Shown piece by piece: positions 38,009-45,353 of a stretch of 64,000 nucleotides of DNA (position 1 is the stretch's first letter; each line of letters opens with the position of its first letter). Source of the DNA: Bacillus licheniformis DSM 13 = ATCC 14580. Its GTDB lineage: Bacteria; Bacillota; Bacilli; Bacillales; Bacillaceae. Both the position numbers and the translations under genes were made by a program. The notes under the pieces are model-generated. The model saw only the letters and a program-made list of their open reading frames with translations, was not told where the DNA came from and searched no databases. The stretch lies in NCBI RefSeq assembly GCF_000011645.1, contig NC_006270.3, forward strand, positions 615,001 through 679,000. Direction: 5' to 3'.

Positions 38009-38037
38009 TTGATAAATAAAGGAAATCATGATATATT
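38009..38037 (+). promoter_or_regulatory. Candidate promoter of the antitoxin RNA
   Basis: -35 TTGATA (38009-38014), 17-bp spacer, -10 TATATT (38032-38037). No ORF with a ribosome binding site follows before the terminator at 38177-38224. Confidence 0.55.
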
Positions 38038-38043
38038 CAAGGT

Positions 38044-38222
38044 GTATGAAACAGAATAATCTCTTTATATGAATGCATAAACTAAAAAAGACCGGAAGAT
38101 GCGGCAACATCTCCCGGAAGCAACAGAGAGGCTCCATAAAAAGGAGTCGGCTCTATTTTTAGATCCCAATTAAAAAGTAAGATCGTCTTGGTGTGGGAAT
38201 CAAGGGCGATCTTACTTTTTTT
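38044..38222 (+). ncRNA. Candidate antitoxin RNA (SR4-like), antisense to the toxin mRNA
   Basis: A transcript starting about 7 bp after the -10 at 38032-38037 and ending at the hairpin at 38177-38224 would be near 180 nt, the size of B. subtilis SR4. It would pair with the 3' part of the toxin mRNA over about 140 nt (38083-38222). It has an internal hairpin, AGAGgCTCC-ataaaaa-GGAGtcggCTCT. The RNA itself is inferred from promoter and terminator positions. Confidence 0.55.
38083..38117 (-). terminator. Terminator of the toxin mRNA
   Basis: On the minus strand CCGGgAGATG-ttgccg-CATCTtCCGG is followed by TCTTTTTTAG. It would end a toxin mRNA of about 290 nt counted from the promoter near 38380. 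Confidence 0.7.
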
Positions 38223-38224
38223 TG
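38177..38224. terminator. Bidirectional terminator within the toxin-antitoxin locus
   Basis: AAGTAAGATCG...CGATCTTACTT, an 11-bp perfect stem with a 21-nt loop and T runs on both sides. It overlaps the last codons of the toxin. Confidence 0.85.
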
Positions 38225-38298
38225 TCGTTTGATGACAGAATGGCCACTACGAGAATGCCGAAAGACACCATGAGTTGCAAGGCCTCTGATACTGTCAC
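38212..38298 (-). CDS. Type I toxin peptide, TxpA/BsrG (holin-like toxin) family
   Basis: A 28-residue peptide that begins MTVSEALQLMVSFGILVV, crosses the membrane once and ends SSNDKKK. The start MTVxEAL/xxLM and the KKK end are the hallmarks of TxpA/BsrG/YonT and the putative holin-like toxins. It starts at GTG 38298 behind AAAGGGGGTGAGC, the very strong ribosome binding site typical of these toxins. Overexpressed members damage the membrane or cell wall; expression is held down by an antisense RNA. It was missed by ORF length filters. Confidence 0.82.
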   Translation of the reverse strand: MTVSEALQLMVSFGILVVAILSSNDKKK

Positions 38299-38376
38299 AT
38301 GCTCACCCCCTTTCTCTTCAAGAGATGGAGGATGAGCCGACCGCCCTTATATAGAACCGAACTGCTGCCAACCCTT

Positions 38377-38385
38377 ATTATACCA
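38377..38385 (-). promoter_or_regulatory. Extended -10 promoter of the toxin gene
   Basis: Minus strand TGGTATAAT, an extended -10, without a recognisable -35. It lies 79 bp upstream of the toxin start, leaving a long 5' leader as in bsrG. Confidence 0.65.
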
Positions 38386-38531
38386 AAAAGCAGAGTTGTT
38401 TCCATAAATGTCCGTTGACATGCAAATTTGAAAAACCGCAGTTTTCTTAAAACGTTCTGCGGTCAAACTGAGTAAATGCTGTTTTTTCTTAGCCGGAACC
38501 CTGCTCATTCCTTTAGCAGCTGATCTAGTGC

Positions 38532-38566
38532 AAAACAGGCCGGTTCATTAAAACCCGGCCTGTTTG
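38532..38566 (-). terminator. Terminator of the VOC gene
   Basis: AAACAGGCCGG-ttcattaaaac-CCGGCCTGTTT hairpin just after the minus-strand stop at 38582. The stretch 38386-38531 has another short hairpin (ACCGCAG...CTGCGGT, 38435-38463) and no gene. Confidence 0.85.
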
Positions 38567-38581
38567 AAATATATTGTTCAT

Positions 38582-39007
38582 TTATGCGGGACGCGCGGCA
38601 AAAATTTGGAAGGCAACGCCGAACGGATCAGTGACAATGCCGTATGCGGGACTGAAATAAGTTTCCTTCAGCTCAAGCTTGACCTCGCCCCGCTCGCTCA
38701 GCTTGCCGAAAAGCCGCTTGGCCGAAGAAACATCGGCTGCCGTTACGCAAATGGACAATTGGTTTCCGCTTTGGAAAGGCAGTTCAGGAATAATGTCGGC
38801 GATCATCAGGACAGCGTCGCCGATTGTCAAAACGGCATGTGCGATGAAATCCAATTCGTCTTCCTTAAAGTTCGCTGCCTCATCTGCGGGGCCTTCACCA
38901 ATCGTCTGACTGAACTTTACTTCGGCATCGAGTACATCACGGTAATAATCAATCGCTTCCTTTGCTCTTCCATTCATCAGGATATAAGGTGTGAATCGCG
39001 TTTTCAT
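38582..39007 (-). CDS. VOC superfamily protein (PhnB/YjdN-like)
   Basis: A 141-residue vicinal-oxygen-chelate fold protein: MKTRFTPYILMNGRAKEAIDYY, GDAVLMIADIIPE and the end motif YGIVTDPFGVAFQIF typical of PhnB/glyoxalase-like proteins. No function can be assigned. ATG 39007 follows AAAGGAGATG; the longer open frame crosses the divergent gene's promoter. It is divergent from the WYL regulator. Confidence 0.82.
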   Translation of the reverse strand: MKTRFTPYILMNGRAKEAIDYYRDVLDAEVKFSQTIGEGPADEAANFKEDELDFIAHAVLTIGDAVLMIADIIPELPFQSGNQLSICVTAADVSSAKRLFGKLSERGEVKLELKETYFSPAYGIVTDPFGVAFQIFAARPA

Positions 39008-39030
39008 AGGGGGAACATCTCCTTTTTTTG

Positions 39031-39076
39031 TTGATCTAAGGAGATTGTATATTATAATGGTGACAACTAATGTCGT
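39031..39076 (+). promoter_or_regulatory. Promoter and palindrome of the WYL regulator
   Basis: -35 TTGATC (39031-39036), 16-bp spacer, -10 TATAAT (39053-39058), then GGTGACAactaaTGTCGTGG (39059-39078), an inverted repeat (TGACA/TGTCG) that could be the operator for the regulator, acting on both divergent genes. Confidence 0.6.
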
Positions 39077-39101
39077 GGTTAAAAAATAATTGGAGGTATT
39101 C

Positions 39102-40049
39102 ATGTCTAAAGCGAAACGATTGAATGAAATGATCATGATGGTAAACCGGAAAAAACGATTTACGGTCGGGGAGCTGGCGCGGGAATTCGGGGTTTCAAAG
39201 AGAACGGTTTTAAGGGATTTGCAAGAGCTCAGCGAAATGGGGGTGCCCCTCTATTCTGAAACCGGCCCCCACGGAGGATATCAGGTGTTAAATGAAAGGA
39301 TTCTTCCTCCCATCGCCTTCAGCGAGAACGAAGCGATCTCAATCTTCTTTGCGATCGATGCACTGAAGCATTATATATCCCTGCCGTTTGATGCCCAGTA
39401 CGCATCCATCAAAAAGAAATTTTATTTAAACCTTTCAGGAGATATCCGGGATGCGATTGACAGTATGAAGGACCGCGTTGCTTTTTATACGCCTTATGAG
39501 CAAACAGACGACATTCCGGTTTTAAAGGTGCTGCTTGAGGCAGCGGTTCAGCAAAAGGTGTTGATCATCGAGTATGAAGCAAATGGCGCATCAAGCAAGA
39601 GGAGCATTCAGCCGATCGGAATCTATGCCAATCAAGGGAAGTGGTATTGCCCGGCTTACTGTTTTTTAAGAAAGGATTACCGCATATTCAGGTGCGACCG
39701 GATCAAGCGGGCCGAGCTTGATGAACATAAGGCACCGATTGATTTGTCCGGCCTCAATTTAAAGAACCGTTTTTCGGCTTTGTCCCGGCCAAGGGAGACA
39801 TTGGAATTATCCGCCGAGCTGACAAAAAAGGGAGTAGAGCGGCACGGTTCACTCAAATGGCCGCACCTTGAACTGCATGTAAGAGAAGATGGGTCCGGCG
39901 TGCTGAAAGGCGAAATCGCGCCGAAGGATATCGATTTTTTTGCGGATTATTTCATTTCGTTCGGCCGGGAAGCGGTTATTCAGAAGCCTTCCAAATTAAT
40001 TGAAAGGATGAAACGGACATTATCCGACATGCTGAAACAATACGGCTGA
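39102..40049 (+). CDS. HTH-WYL domain transcriptional regulator (YobV-like)
   Basis: A 315-residue regulator. The N-terminal HTH (about 1-60) reads MIMMVNRKKRFTVGELAREF and GVSKRTVLRDLQELSEMGVPLY, the DeoR/HTH_11 type; a WYL domain follows (about 140-310; IEYEA, the IQPIGIYANQGKWYCPAYC strand). Such proteins sense small ligands or nucleic acids. ATG 39102 has GGAGGT at 7 nt; the frame is open 4 codons upstream from a TTG. It probably regulates the divergent VOC gene. Confidence 0.85.
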   Translation: MSKAKRLNEMIMMVNRKKRFTVGELAREFGVSKRTVLRDLQELSEMGVPLYSETGPHGGYQVLNERILPPIAFSENEAISIFFAIDALKHYISLPFDAQYASIKKKFYLNLSGDIRDAIDSMKDRVAFYTPYEQTDDIPVLKVLLEAAVQQKVLIIEYEANGASSKRSIQPIGIYANQGKWYCPAYCFLRKDYRIFRCDRIKRAELDEHKAPIDLSGLNLKNRFSALSRPRETLELSAELTKKGVERHGSLKWPHLELHVREDGSGVLKGEIAPKDIDFFADYFISFGREAVIQKPSKLIERMKRTLSDMLKQYG

Positions 40050-40145
40050 AATGAAGACTCCGGTATACCGCAGCCTGCGTTTTTCTGCATTTAAAGTTCC
40101 GCAAAAAACGCGTGAAGACGCATGTCTTCTTCATCCTCCAGTTAA

Positions 40146-40179
40146 AGACACTCTCAGGAATCGAGAGTGTCTTATTTTT
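40146..40179 (+). terminator. Terminator after the WYL regulator
   Basis: AGACACTCTC-aggaatc-GAGAGTGTCT hairpin then TATTTTTG. The remaining gap to 40326 is AT-rich and holds the next promoter; no gene. Confidence 0.88.
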
Positions 40180-40326
40180 GCCGTCAGAAGAAATTTTTAC
40201 CCAAAAAAGTTGACGGCAGATTTAAAAGTGAGTATCATTACAAATATGATATTAATATTACATTTTTGTTACAAAAGAAAATGATATGTTACGAGTTTAA
40301 AAGAAGATTGACAAAGGAGCATGCTT

Positions 40327-41004
40327 ATGAAAAAAGCGATGGCTATTTTAGGATTCCTTGTACTCACAGCATCGCTGCTATTTATCATCAATAAAGGAAC
40401 ATCTCAAATAAACGCTTCACAAAATAGAAAAGCCGCGGTTCACACGGAGTATTACAAAGACATCAGTTCGCTTTCTTTTCCGGTATTCAGCGATTTGAAG
40501 GAAGAGGATGCCAAGCTGGCCAACGATGCGGTAAAACTTCATTTAAAAAATTCCTATAAAGAATTTCAAAAAATCGTTAATGATGCCGAAAAGAAGGATA
40601 AGGATGAAGAAAACGTTTATGAAACGTCCTACAAAGTCAAATACAACGAGGAAGGCAAACTGAGCTTTTTAATCTATGACTATCAGTTCTCCGGCGGTGC
40701 GCACGGCATGTACACCGTAACATCCTACAACTTTGACTTTGACAAGCATAAACAAGTCGTGCTGACTGACGTATTAAACAATCAGGCGAAAATCGAAAAG
40801 GCAAAAAACTATATTTTCAGCTATATCAACGAACATCCGGAACAGTTTTATTCTGATCTTAAAAAGAGCGATATCCGTTTGGATGAACATACGGCATTCT
40901 ATTATACAAGCAGCGGAATTTCAATTGTATTTCAGCAGTATGATATCGCCCCGTATGCAGCCGGAAACCAGGAAATAAAGCTTCCGTCGACGCTTTTATA
41001 TTAG
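40327..41004 (+). CDS. Exported DUF3298 protein (PdaC N-domain paralogue)
   Basis: A 225-residue protein with an N-terminal membrane anchor (about 3-22, AMAILGFLVLTASLLFIIN) and an extracellular DUF4163/DUF3298-type domain: FPVFSDLKEEDAKLANDAV near residue 54, YKVKYNEEGKLSFLIYDYQFSGGAHG (the HG...  motif), and the terminal IVFQQYDIAPYAAGNQEIKLP. It resembles the N-terminal half of PdaC, encoded next, and the RsiV-type lysozyme-binding domain. ATG 40327 sits 7 nt after AAAGGAGC. No catalytic domain. Possibly a wall- or lysozyme-binding protein; that is inference. Confidence 0.78.
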   Translation: MKKAMAILGFLVLTASLLFIINKGTSQINASQNRKAAVHTEYYKDISSLSFPVFSDLKEEDAKLANDAVKLHLKNSYKEFQKIVNDAEKKDKDEENVYETSYKVKYNEEGKLSFLIYDYQFSGGAHGMYTVTSYNFDFDKHKQVVLTDVLNNQAKIEKAKNYIFSYINEHPEQFYSDLKKSDIRLDEHTAFYYTSSGISIVFQQYDIAPYAAGNQEIKLPSTLLY

Positions 41005-41075
41005 CCCCGGCATTAGATCTAATATTTGTAATAGAAACAGAGAGAGCAAGTCATGAAACAGGAGAGTGAGCAGCG

Positions 41076-42455
41076 ATGTCTGGCAAACCATCATTTCGAT
41101 GGGTTAAAATGTTGATTTTTTTAACGATATTAATAGGTTTGGCAGGGTACTCTTACAATAAAGTGTCAAGCAACAGCCAAGAGCCCCCTCAGCCAAAAAA
41201 AGACCGCGGACAATCCGGCCTCGGCGTCGAATCCATGGTCAATGACAGCAAACAAGAGAGGTATGCCATCCATTATCCGGTGTTTCACATAAAAGAAATC
41301 GATGAACAAATAAAAGATTATGTGAATCAAGAATTGGCCGGTTTTAAAGAGGATAACGCAAAGGCCCAGGCTCAGGATGAAGACGGGCCTTTTGAACTGA
41401 ACATTAAATATAAGGTTGTCTATTATACAAAGGATACGGCCAGTGTTGTGCTGAATCAATACATAGAGGCCGGCGGCGTATCGGGTACAACATCTGTCAA
41501 GACGTTTAACGCTGATTTAAAGCAGAAAAAGCTGCTGTCCCTTCAAGATCTGTTTGAAGAGAATTCAGATTTTCTGAACAGGATTTCAAGCATTGCCTAT
41601 CAGGAATTGAAAAATCGGAATCCGTCTGCTGACATGGCTTTATTAAAAGAAGGGACGAGCCCTCAGGAAGAACATTTCAGCCGCTTCGCGCTTCTTGAAA
41701 ACGAGGTGGAATTTTATTTTGAGAAAAAACAAACCGGTCTTGAACAGTCTGTAAAAATAAAAAAAGAATGGGTAAAAGATATTTTAAAAGACCGATATCA
41801 GGATATGAAAAAGAATCGTCTTCAGGCCAAACCTGATCAGGAGCCTGTTCCGCTTCCGAAGCAAGCGAAAATTAATCCCGATGAAAAAGTGATTGCCCTC
41901 ACATTTGATGACGGTCCGAATCCCGCTACAACGAATAAAATATTAAACGCTTTACAGAAGCATGAAGGGCATGCGACCTTCTTTGTGCTTGGAAGCAGAG
42001 CGCAATATTATCCCGAAACGATAAAACGGATGCTGAAGGAAGGAAACGAAGTCGGCAACCATTCCTGGGACCATCCGTTATTGACAAGGCTGTCAAATGA
42101 AAAAGCGTATCAGGAGATTAACGACACGCAAGAAATGATCGAAAAAATCAGCGGACACCTGCCTGTACACTTGCGTCCTCCATACGGCGGGATCAATGAT
42201 TCCGTCCGCTCGCTTTCCAATCTGAAGGTTTCATTGTGGGATGTTGATCCGGAAGATTGGAAGTACAAAAATAAGCAAAAGATTGTCAATCATGTCATGA
42301 GCCATGCGGGAGACGGAAAAATCGTCTTAATGCACGATATTTATGCAACGTCCGCAGATGCTGCTGAAGAGATTATTAAAAAGCTGAAAGCAAAAGGCTA
42401 TCAATTGGTAACTGTATCTCAGCTTGAAGAAGTGAAGAAGCAGAGAGGCTATTGA
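41076..42455 (+). CDS. pdaC: Peptidoglycan N-acetylmuramic acid deacetylase PdaC
   Basis: A 459-residue exported polysaccharide deacetylase. An N-terminal anchor (about 10-25) leads to a DUF3298-like domain (about 50-250) and the NodB homology domain (about 268-455): catalytic TFDDGPN, metal-binding HSWDHP, RPPYG and the ending LMHDIY. B. subtilis PdaC (YjeA) removes acetyl groups from MurNAc in peptidoglycan and helps resist lysozyme. The order with the DUF3298 gene, and the matching length and domain layout, support the call. Confidence 0.9.
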   Translation: MSGKPSFRWVKMLIFLTILIGLAGYSYNKVSSNSQEPPQPKKDRGQSGLGVESMVNDSKQERYAIHYPVFHIKEIDEQIKDYVNQELAGFKEDNAKAQAQDEDGPFELNIKYKVVYYTKDTASVVLNQYIEAGGVSGTTSVKTFNADLKQKKLLSLQDLFEENSDFLNRISSIAYQELKNRNPSADMALLKEGTSPQEEHFSRFALLENEVEFYFEKKQTGLEQSVKIKKEWVKDILKDRYQDMKKNRLQAKPDQEPVPLPKQAKINPDEKVIALTFDDGPNPATTNKILNALQKHEGHATFFVLGSRAQYYPETIKRMLKEGNEVGNHSWDHPLLTRLSNEKAYQEINDTQEMIEKISGHLPVHLRPPYGGINDSVRSLSNLKVSLWDVDPEDWKYKNKQKIVNHVMSHAGDGKIVLMHDIYATSADAAEEIIKKLKAKGYQLVTVSQLEEVKKQRGY

Positions 42456-42466
42456 ATAAATGAGTA

Positions 42467-42494
42467 GAAAGCGCCATATCGGCGCTTTTCTTTT
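42467..42494 (+). terminator. Terminator of pdaC
   Basis: AGAAAGCGCC-atatc-GGCGCTTTTCTTTT hairpin. Confidence 0.88.
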
Positions 42495-42520
42495 GGAAGA
42501 AAATATAGGGAAAATGGTAT

Positions 42521-42549
42521 TTGTTAAAAATTCTGAATATTTATACAAT
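42521..42549 (+). promoter_or_regulatory. Promoter of the alpha-amylase gene
   Basis: -35 TTGTTA (42521-42526), 17-bp spacer, -10 TACAAT (42544-42549), as described for the B. licheniformis amylase gene. No perfect cre is seen in the short leader; ATGTTTCACATTGAAAGG downstream of the -10 is only a loose match. Confidence 0.85.
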
Positions 42550-42583
42550 ATCATATGTTTCACATTGAAAGGGGAGGAGAATC

Positions 42584-44122
42584 ATGAAACAACAAAAACG
42601 GCTTTACGCCCGATTGCTGCCGCTGTTATTTGCGCTCATCTTCTTGCTGCCTCATTCTGCAGCAGCGGCGGCAAATCTTAAAGGGACGCTGATGCAGTAT
42701 TTTGAATGGTACATGCCCAATGACGGCCAACATTGGAAGCGCTTGCAAAACGACTCGGCATATTTGGCTGAACACGGTATTACTGCCGTCTGGATTCCCC
42801 CGGCATATAAGGGAACGAGCCAAGCGGATGTGGGCTACGGTGCTTACGACCTTTATGATTTAGGGGAGTTTCATCAAAAAGGGACGGTTCGGACAAAGTA
42901 CGGCACAAAAGGAGAGCTGCAATCTGCGATCAAAAGTCTTCATTCCCGCGACATTAACGTTTACGGGGATGTGGTCATCAACCACAAAGGCGGCGCTGAT
43001 GCGACCGAAGATGTAACCGCGGTTGAAGTCGATCCCGCTGACCGCAACCGCGTAATTTCAGGAGAACACCGAATTAAAGCCTGGACACATTTTCATTTTC
43101 CGGGGCGCGGCAGCACATACAGCGATTTTAAATGGCATTGGTACCATTTTGACGGAACCGATTGGGACGAGTCCCGAAAGCTGAACCGCATCTATAAGTT
43201 TCAAGGAAAGGCTTGGGATTGGGAAGTTTCCAATGAAAACGGCAACTATGATTATTTGATGTATGCCGACATCGATTATGACCATCCTGATGTCGCAGCA
43301 GAAATTAAGAGATGGGGCACTTGGTATGCCAATGAACTGCAATTGGACGGTTTCCGTCTTGATGCTGTCAAACACATTAAATTTTCTTTTTTGCGGGATT
43401 GGGTTAATCATGTCAGGGAAAAAACGGGGAAGGAAATGTTTACGGTAGCTGAATATTGGCAGAATGACTTGGGCGCGCTGGAAAACTATTTGAACAAAAC
43501 AAATTTTAATCATTCAGTGTTTGACGTGCCGCTTCATTATCAGTTCCATGCTGCATCGACACAGGGAGGCGGCTATGATATGAGGAAATTGCTGAACGGT
43601 ACGGTCGTTTCCAAGCATCCGTTGAAAGCGGTTACATTTGTCGATAACCATGATACACAGCCGGGGCAATCGCTTGAGTCGACTGTCCAAACATGGTTTA
43701 AGCCGCTTGCTTACGCTTTTATTCTCACAAGGGAATCTGGATACCCTCAGGTTTTCTACGGGGATATGTACGGGACGAAAGGAGACTCCCAGCGCGAAAT
43801 TCCTGCCTTGAAACACAAAATTGAACCGATCTTAAAAGCGAGAAAACAGTATGCGTACGGAGCACAGCATGATTATTTCGACCACCATGACATTGTCGGC
43901 TGGACAAGGGAAGGCGACAGCTCGGTTGCAAATTCAGGTTTGGCGGCATTAATAACAGACGGACCCGGTGGGGCAAAGCGAATGTATGTCGGCCGGCAAA
44001 ACGCCGGTGAGACATGGCATGACATTACCGGAAACCGTTCGGAGCCGGTTGTCATCAATTCGGAAGGCTGGGGAGAGTTTCACGTAAACGGCGGGTCGGT
44101 TTCAATTTATGTTCAAAGATAG
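42584..44122 (+). CDS. amyS: Secreted liquefying alpha-amylase (BLA)
   Basis: The 512-residue thermostable alpha-amylase (GH13_5, also called amyL). It cuts internal alpha-1,4 bonds of starch outside the cell. Residues 1-29 are a Sec signal peptide (MKQQKRLYARLLPLLFALIF then LLPHSAAAA); the mature enzyme starts ANLKGTLMQYFEW. Catalytic residues lie in DGFRLDAVKH (Asp231 mature), EYWQ (Glu261) and FVDNHDTQ (Asp328). Against the common reference, mature position 4 is Lys (usually Asn), 134 is Arg and 320 is Ala; 134 and 320 vary among published strains. Strong RBS AAAGGGGAGGAGA. Own promoter and terminator. Confidence 0.98.
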   Translation: MKQQKRLYARLLPLLFALIFLLPHSAAAAANLKGTLMQYFEWYMPNDGQHWKRLQNDSAYLAEHGITAVWIPPAYKGTSQADVGYGAYDLYDLGEFHQKGTVRTKYGTKGELQSAIKSLHSRDINVYGDVVINHKGGADATEDVTAVEVDPADRNRVISGEHRIKAWTHFHFPGRGSTYSDFKWHWYHFDGTDWDESRKLNRIYKFQGKAWDWEVSNENGNYDYLMYADIDYDHPDVAAEIKRWGTWYANELQLDGFRLDAVKHIKFSFLRDWVNHVREKTGKEMFTVAEYWQNDLGALENYLNKTNFNHSVFDVPLHYQFHAASTQGGGYDMRKLLNGTVVSKHPLKAVTFVDNHDTQPGQSLESTVQTWFKPLAYAFILTRESGYPQVFYGDMYGTKGDSQREIPALKHKIEPILKARKQYAYGAQHDYFDHHDIVGWTREGDSSVANSGLAALITDGPGGAKRMYVGRQNAGETWHDITGNRSEPVVINSEGWGEFHVNGGSVSIYVQR

Positions 44123-44133
44123 AAGAGCAGAGA

Positions 44134-44170
44134 GGACGGATTTCCTGAAGGAAATCCGTTTTTTTATTTT
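44134..44170 (+). terminator. Terminator of the amylase gene
   Basis: GGACGGATTTCC-tgaa-GGAAATCCGTTTTTTT hairpin 12 bp after the stop. Confidence 0.92.
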
Positions 44171-44284
44171 GCCCGTCTTATAAATTTCTTTGATTACATT
44201 TTATAATTAATTTTAACAAAGTGTCATCAGCCCTCAGGAAGGACTTGCTGACAGTTTGAATCGCATAGGTAAGGCGGGGATGAA

Positions 44285-45235
44285 ATGGCAACGTTATCTG
44301 ATGTAGCAAAGAAAGCAAATGTGTCGAAAATGACGGTATCGCGGGTGATCAATCATCCTGAGACTGTGACGGATGAATTGAAAAAGCTTGTTCATTCCGC
44401 AATGAAGGAGCTCAATTATATACCGAACTATGCAGCAAGAGCGCTCGTTCAAAACAGAACACAGGTCGTCAAGCTGCTCATACTGGAAGAAATGGATACA
44501 ACAGAACCTTATTATATGAATCTGTTAACGGGAATCAGCCGCGAGCTGGACCGTCATCATTATGCTTTGCAGCTTGTCACAAGGAAATCTCTCAATATCG
44601 GCCAGTGCGACGGCATTATTGCGACGGGGTTGAGAAAAGCCGATTTTGAAGGGCTCATCAAGGTTTTTGAAAAGCCTGTCGTTGTATTCGGGCAAAATGA
44701 AATGGGCTACGATTTTATTGATGTTAACAATGAAAAAGGAACCTATATGGCAACACGTCACGTCATTGGTCTGGGCGTCCGCAATGTCGTCTTTTTTGGG
44801 ATCGATTTGGATGAGCCCTTTGAACGGTCAAGGGAAAAAGGCTACCTTCAGGCGATGGAAGGCAGTCTGAAAAAAGCAGCGATTTTCCGGATGGAAAACA
44901 GTTCAAAAAAAAGTGAAGCACGCGCGCGGGAAGTGCTTGCATCCTTTGACGCACCTGCAGCGGTTGTTTGCGCTTCGGACCGAATCGCGCTCGGGGTTAT
45001 CCGCGCGGTGCAATCGCTTGGTAAAAGAATTCCGGAAGATGTCGCGGTCACCGGCTATGACGGGGTGTTTCTCGACCGGATCGCTTCGCCTCGCCTGACA
45101 ACCGTCAGACAGCCTGTTGTTGAAATGGGAGAGGCTTGCGCGAGAATCCTGCTGAAAAAAATCAATGAAGACGGAGCGCCGCAAGGCAATCAATTTTTTG
45201 AGCCGGAGCTTATTGTCCGCGAATCGACTTTGTAG
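44285..45235 (+). CDS. mdxR: LacI-family maltodextrin regulator MdxR
   Basis: A 316-residue LacI/GalR regulator. The HTH (residues 3-25, LSDVAKKANVSKMTVSRVIN) and hinge (AARAL) are followed by a periplasmic-binding-like ligand domain with DGIIATG and VTGYDG. It corresponds to YvdE (MdxR) of B. subtilis and begins the mdx locus. It likely binds the CTGTTACCGxTAACAG palindromes in the two downstream gaps. Maltose or maltodextrin is the expected inducer. Confidence 0.9.
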   Translation: MATLSDVAKKANVSKMTVSRVINHPETVTDELKKLVHSAMKELNYIPNYAARALVQNRTQVVKLLILEEMDTTEPYYMNLLTGISRELDRHHYALQLVTRKSLNIGQCDGIIATGLRKADFEGLIKVFEKPVVVFGQNEMGYDFIDVNNEKGTYMATRHVIGLGVRNVVFFGIDLDEPFERSREKGYLQAMEGSLKKAAIFRMENSSKKSEARAREVLASFDAPAAVVCASDRIALGVIRAVQSLGKRIPEDVAVTGYDGVFLDRIASPRLTTVRQPVVEMGEACARILLKKINEDGAPQGNQFFEPELIVRESTL

Positions 45236-45246
45236 GGTGTCTCATT

Positions 45247-45262
45247 CTGTTACCGTTAACAG
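45247..45262. promoter_or_regulatory. MdxR-type operator upstream of the maltogenic amylase gene
   Basis: CTGTTACCGTTAACAG, one mismatch from a perfect palindrome. A half copy, CCTGTTACCG, lies at about 45278-45287. A perfect copy recurs at 47118-47133 before mdxE, so both gaps of the operon are probably under one regulator. Confidence 0.72.
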
Positions 45263-45353
45263 CTGAAAATGATTGTTCCTGTTACCGCCGTCATGATAAT
45301 TTCAGAATAAAAGCCGGTTTATCACAGCCGGACAACCAAAAGGGGGAAACATG

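Noticed and set aside
40051..40284. Open frame after the WYL regulator
   Set aside because: It runs through a strong terminator (40146-40179), lacks a ribosome binding site and has no coding-like pattern.
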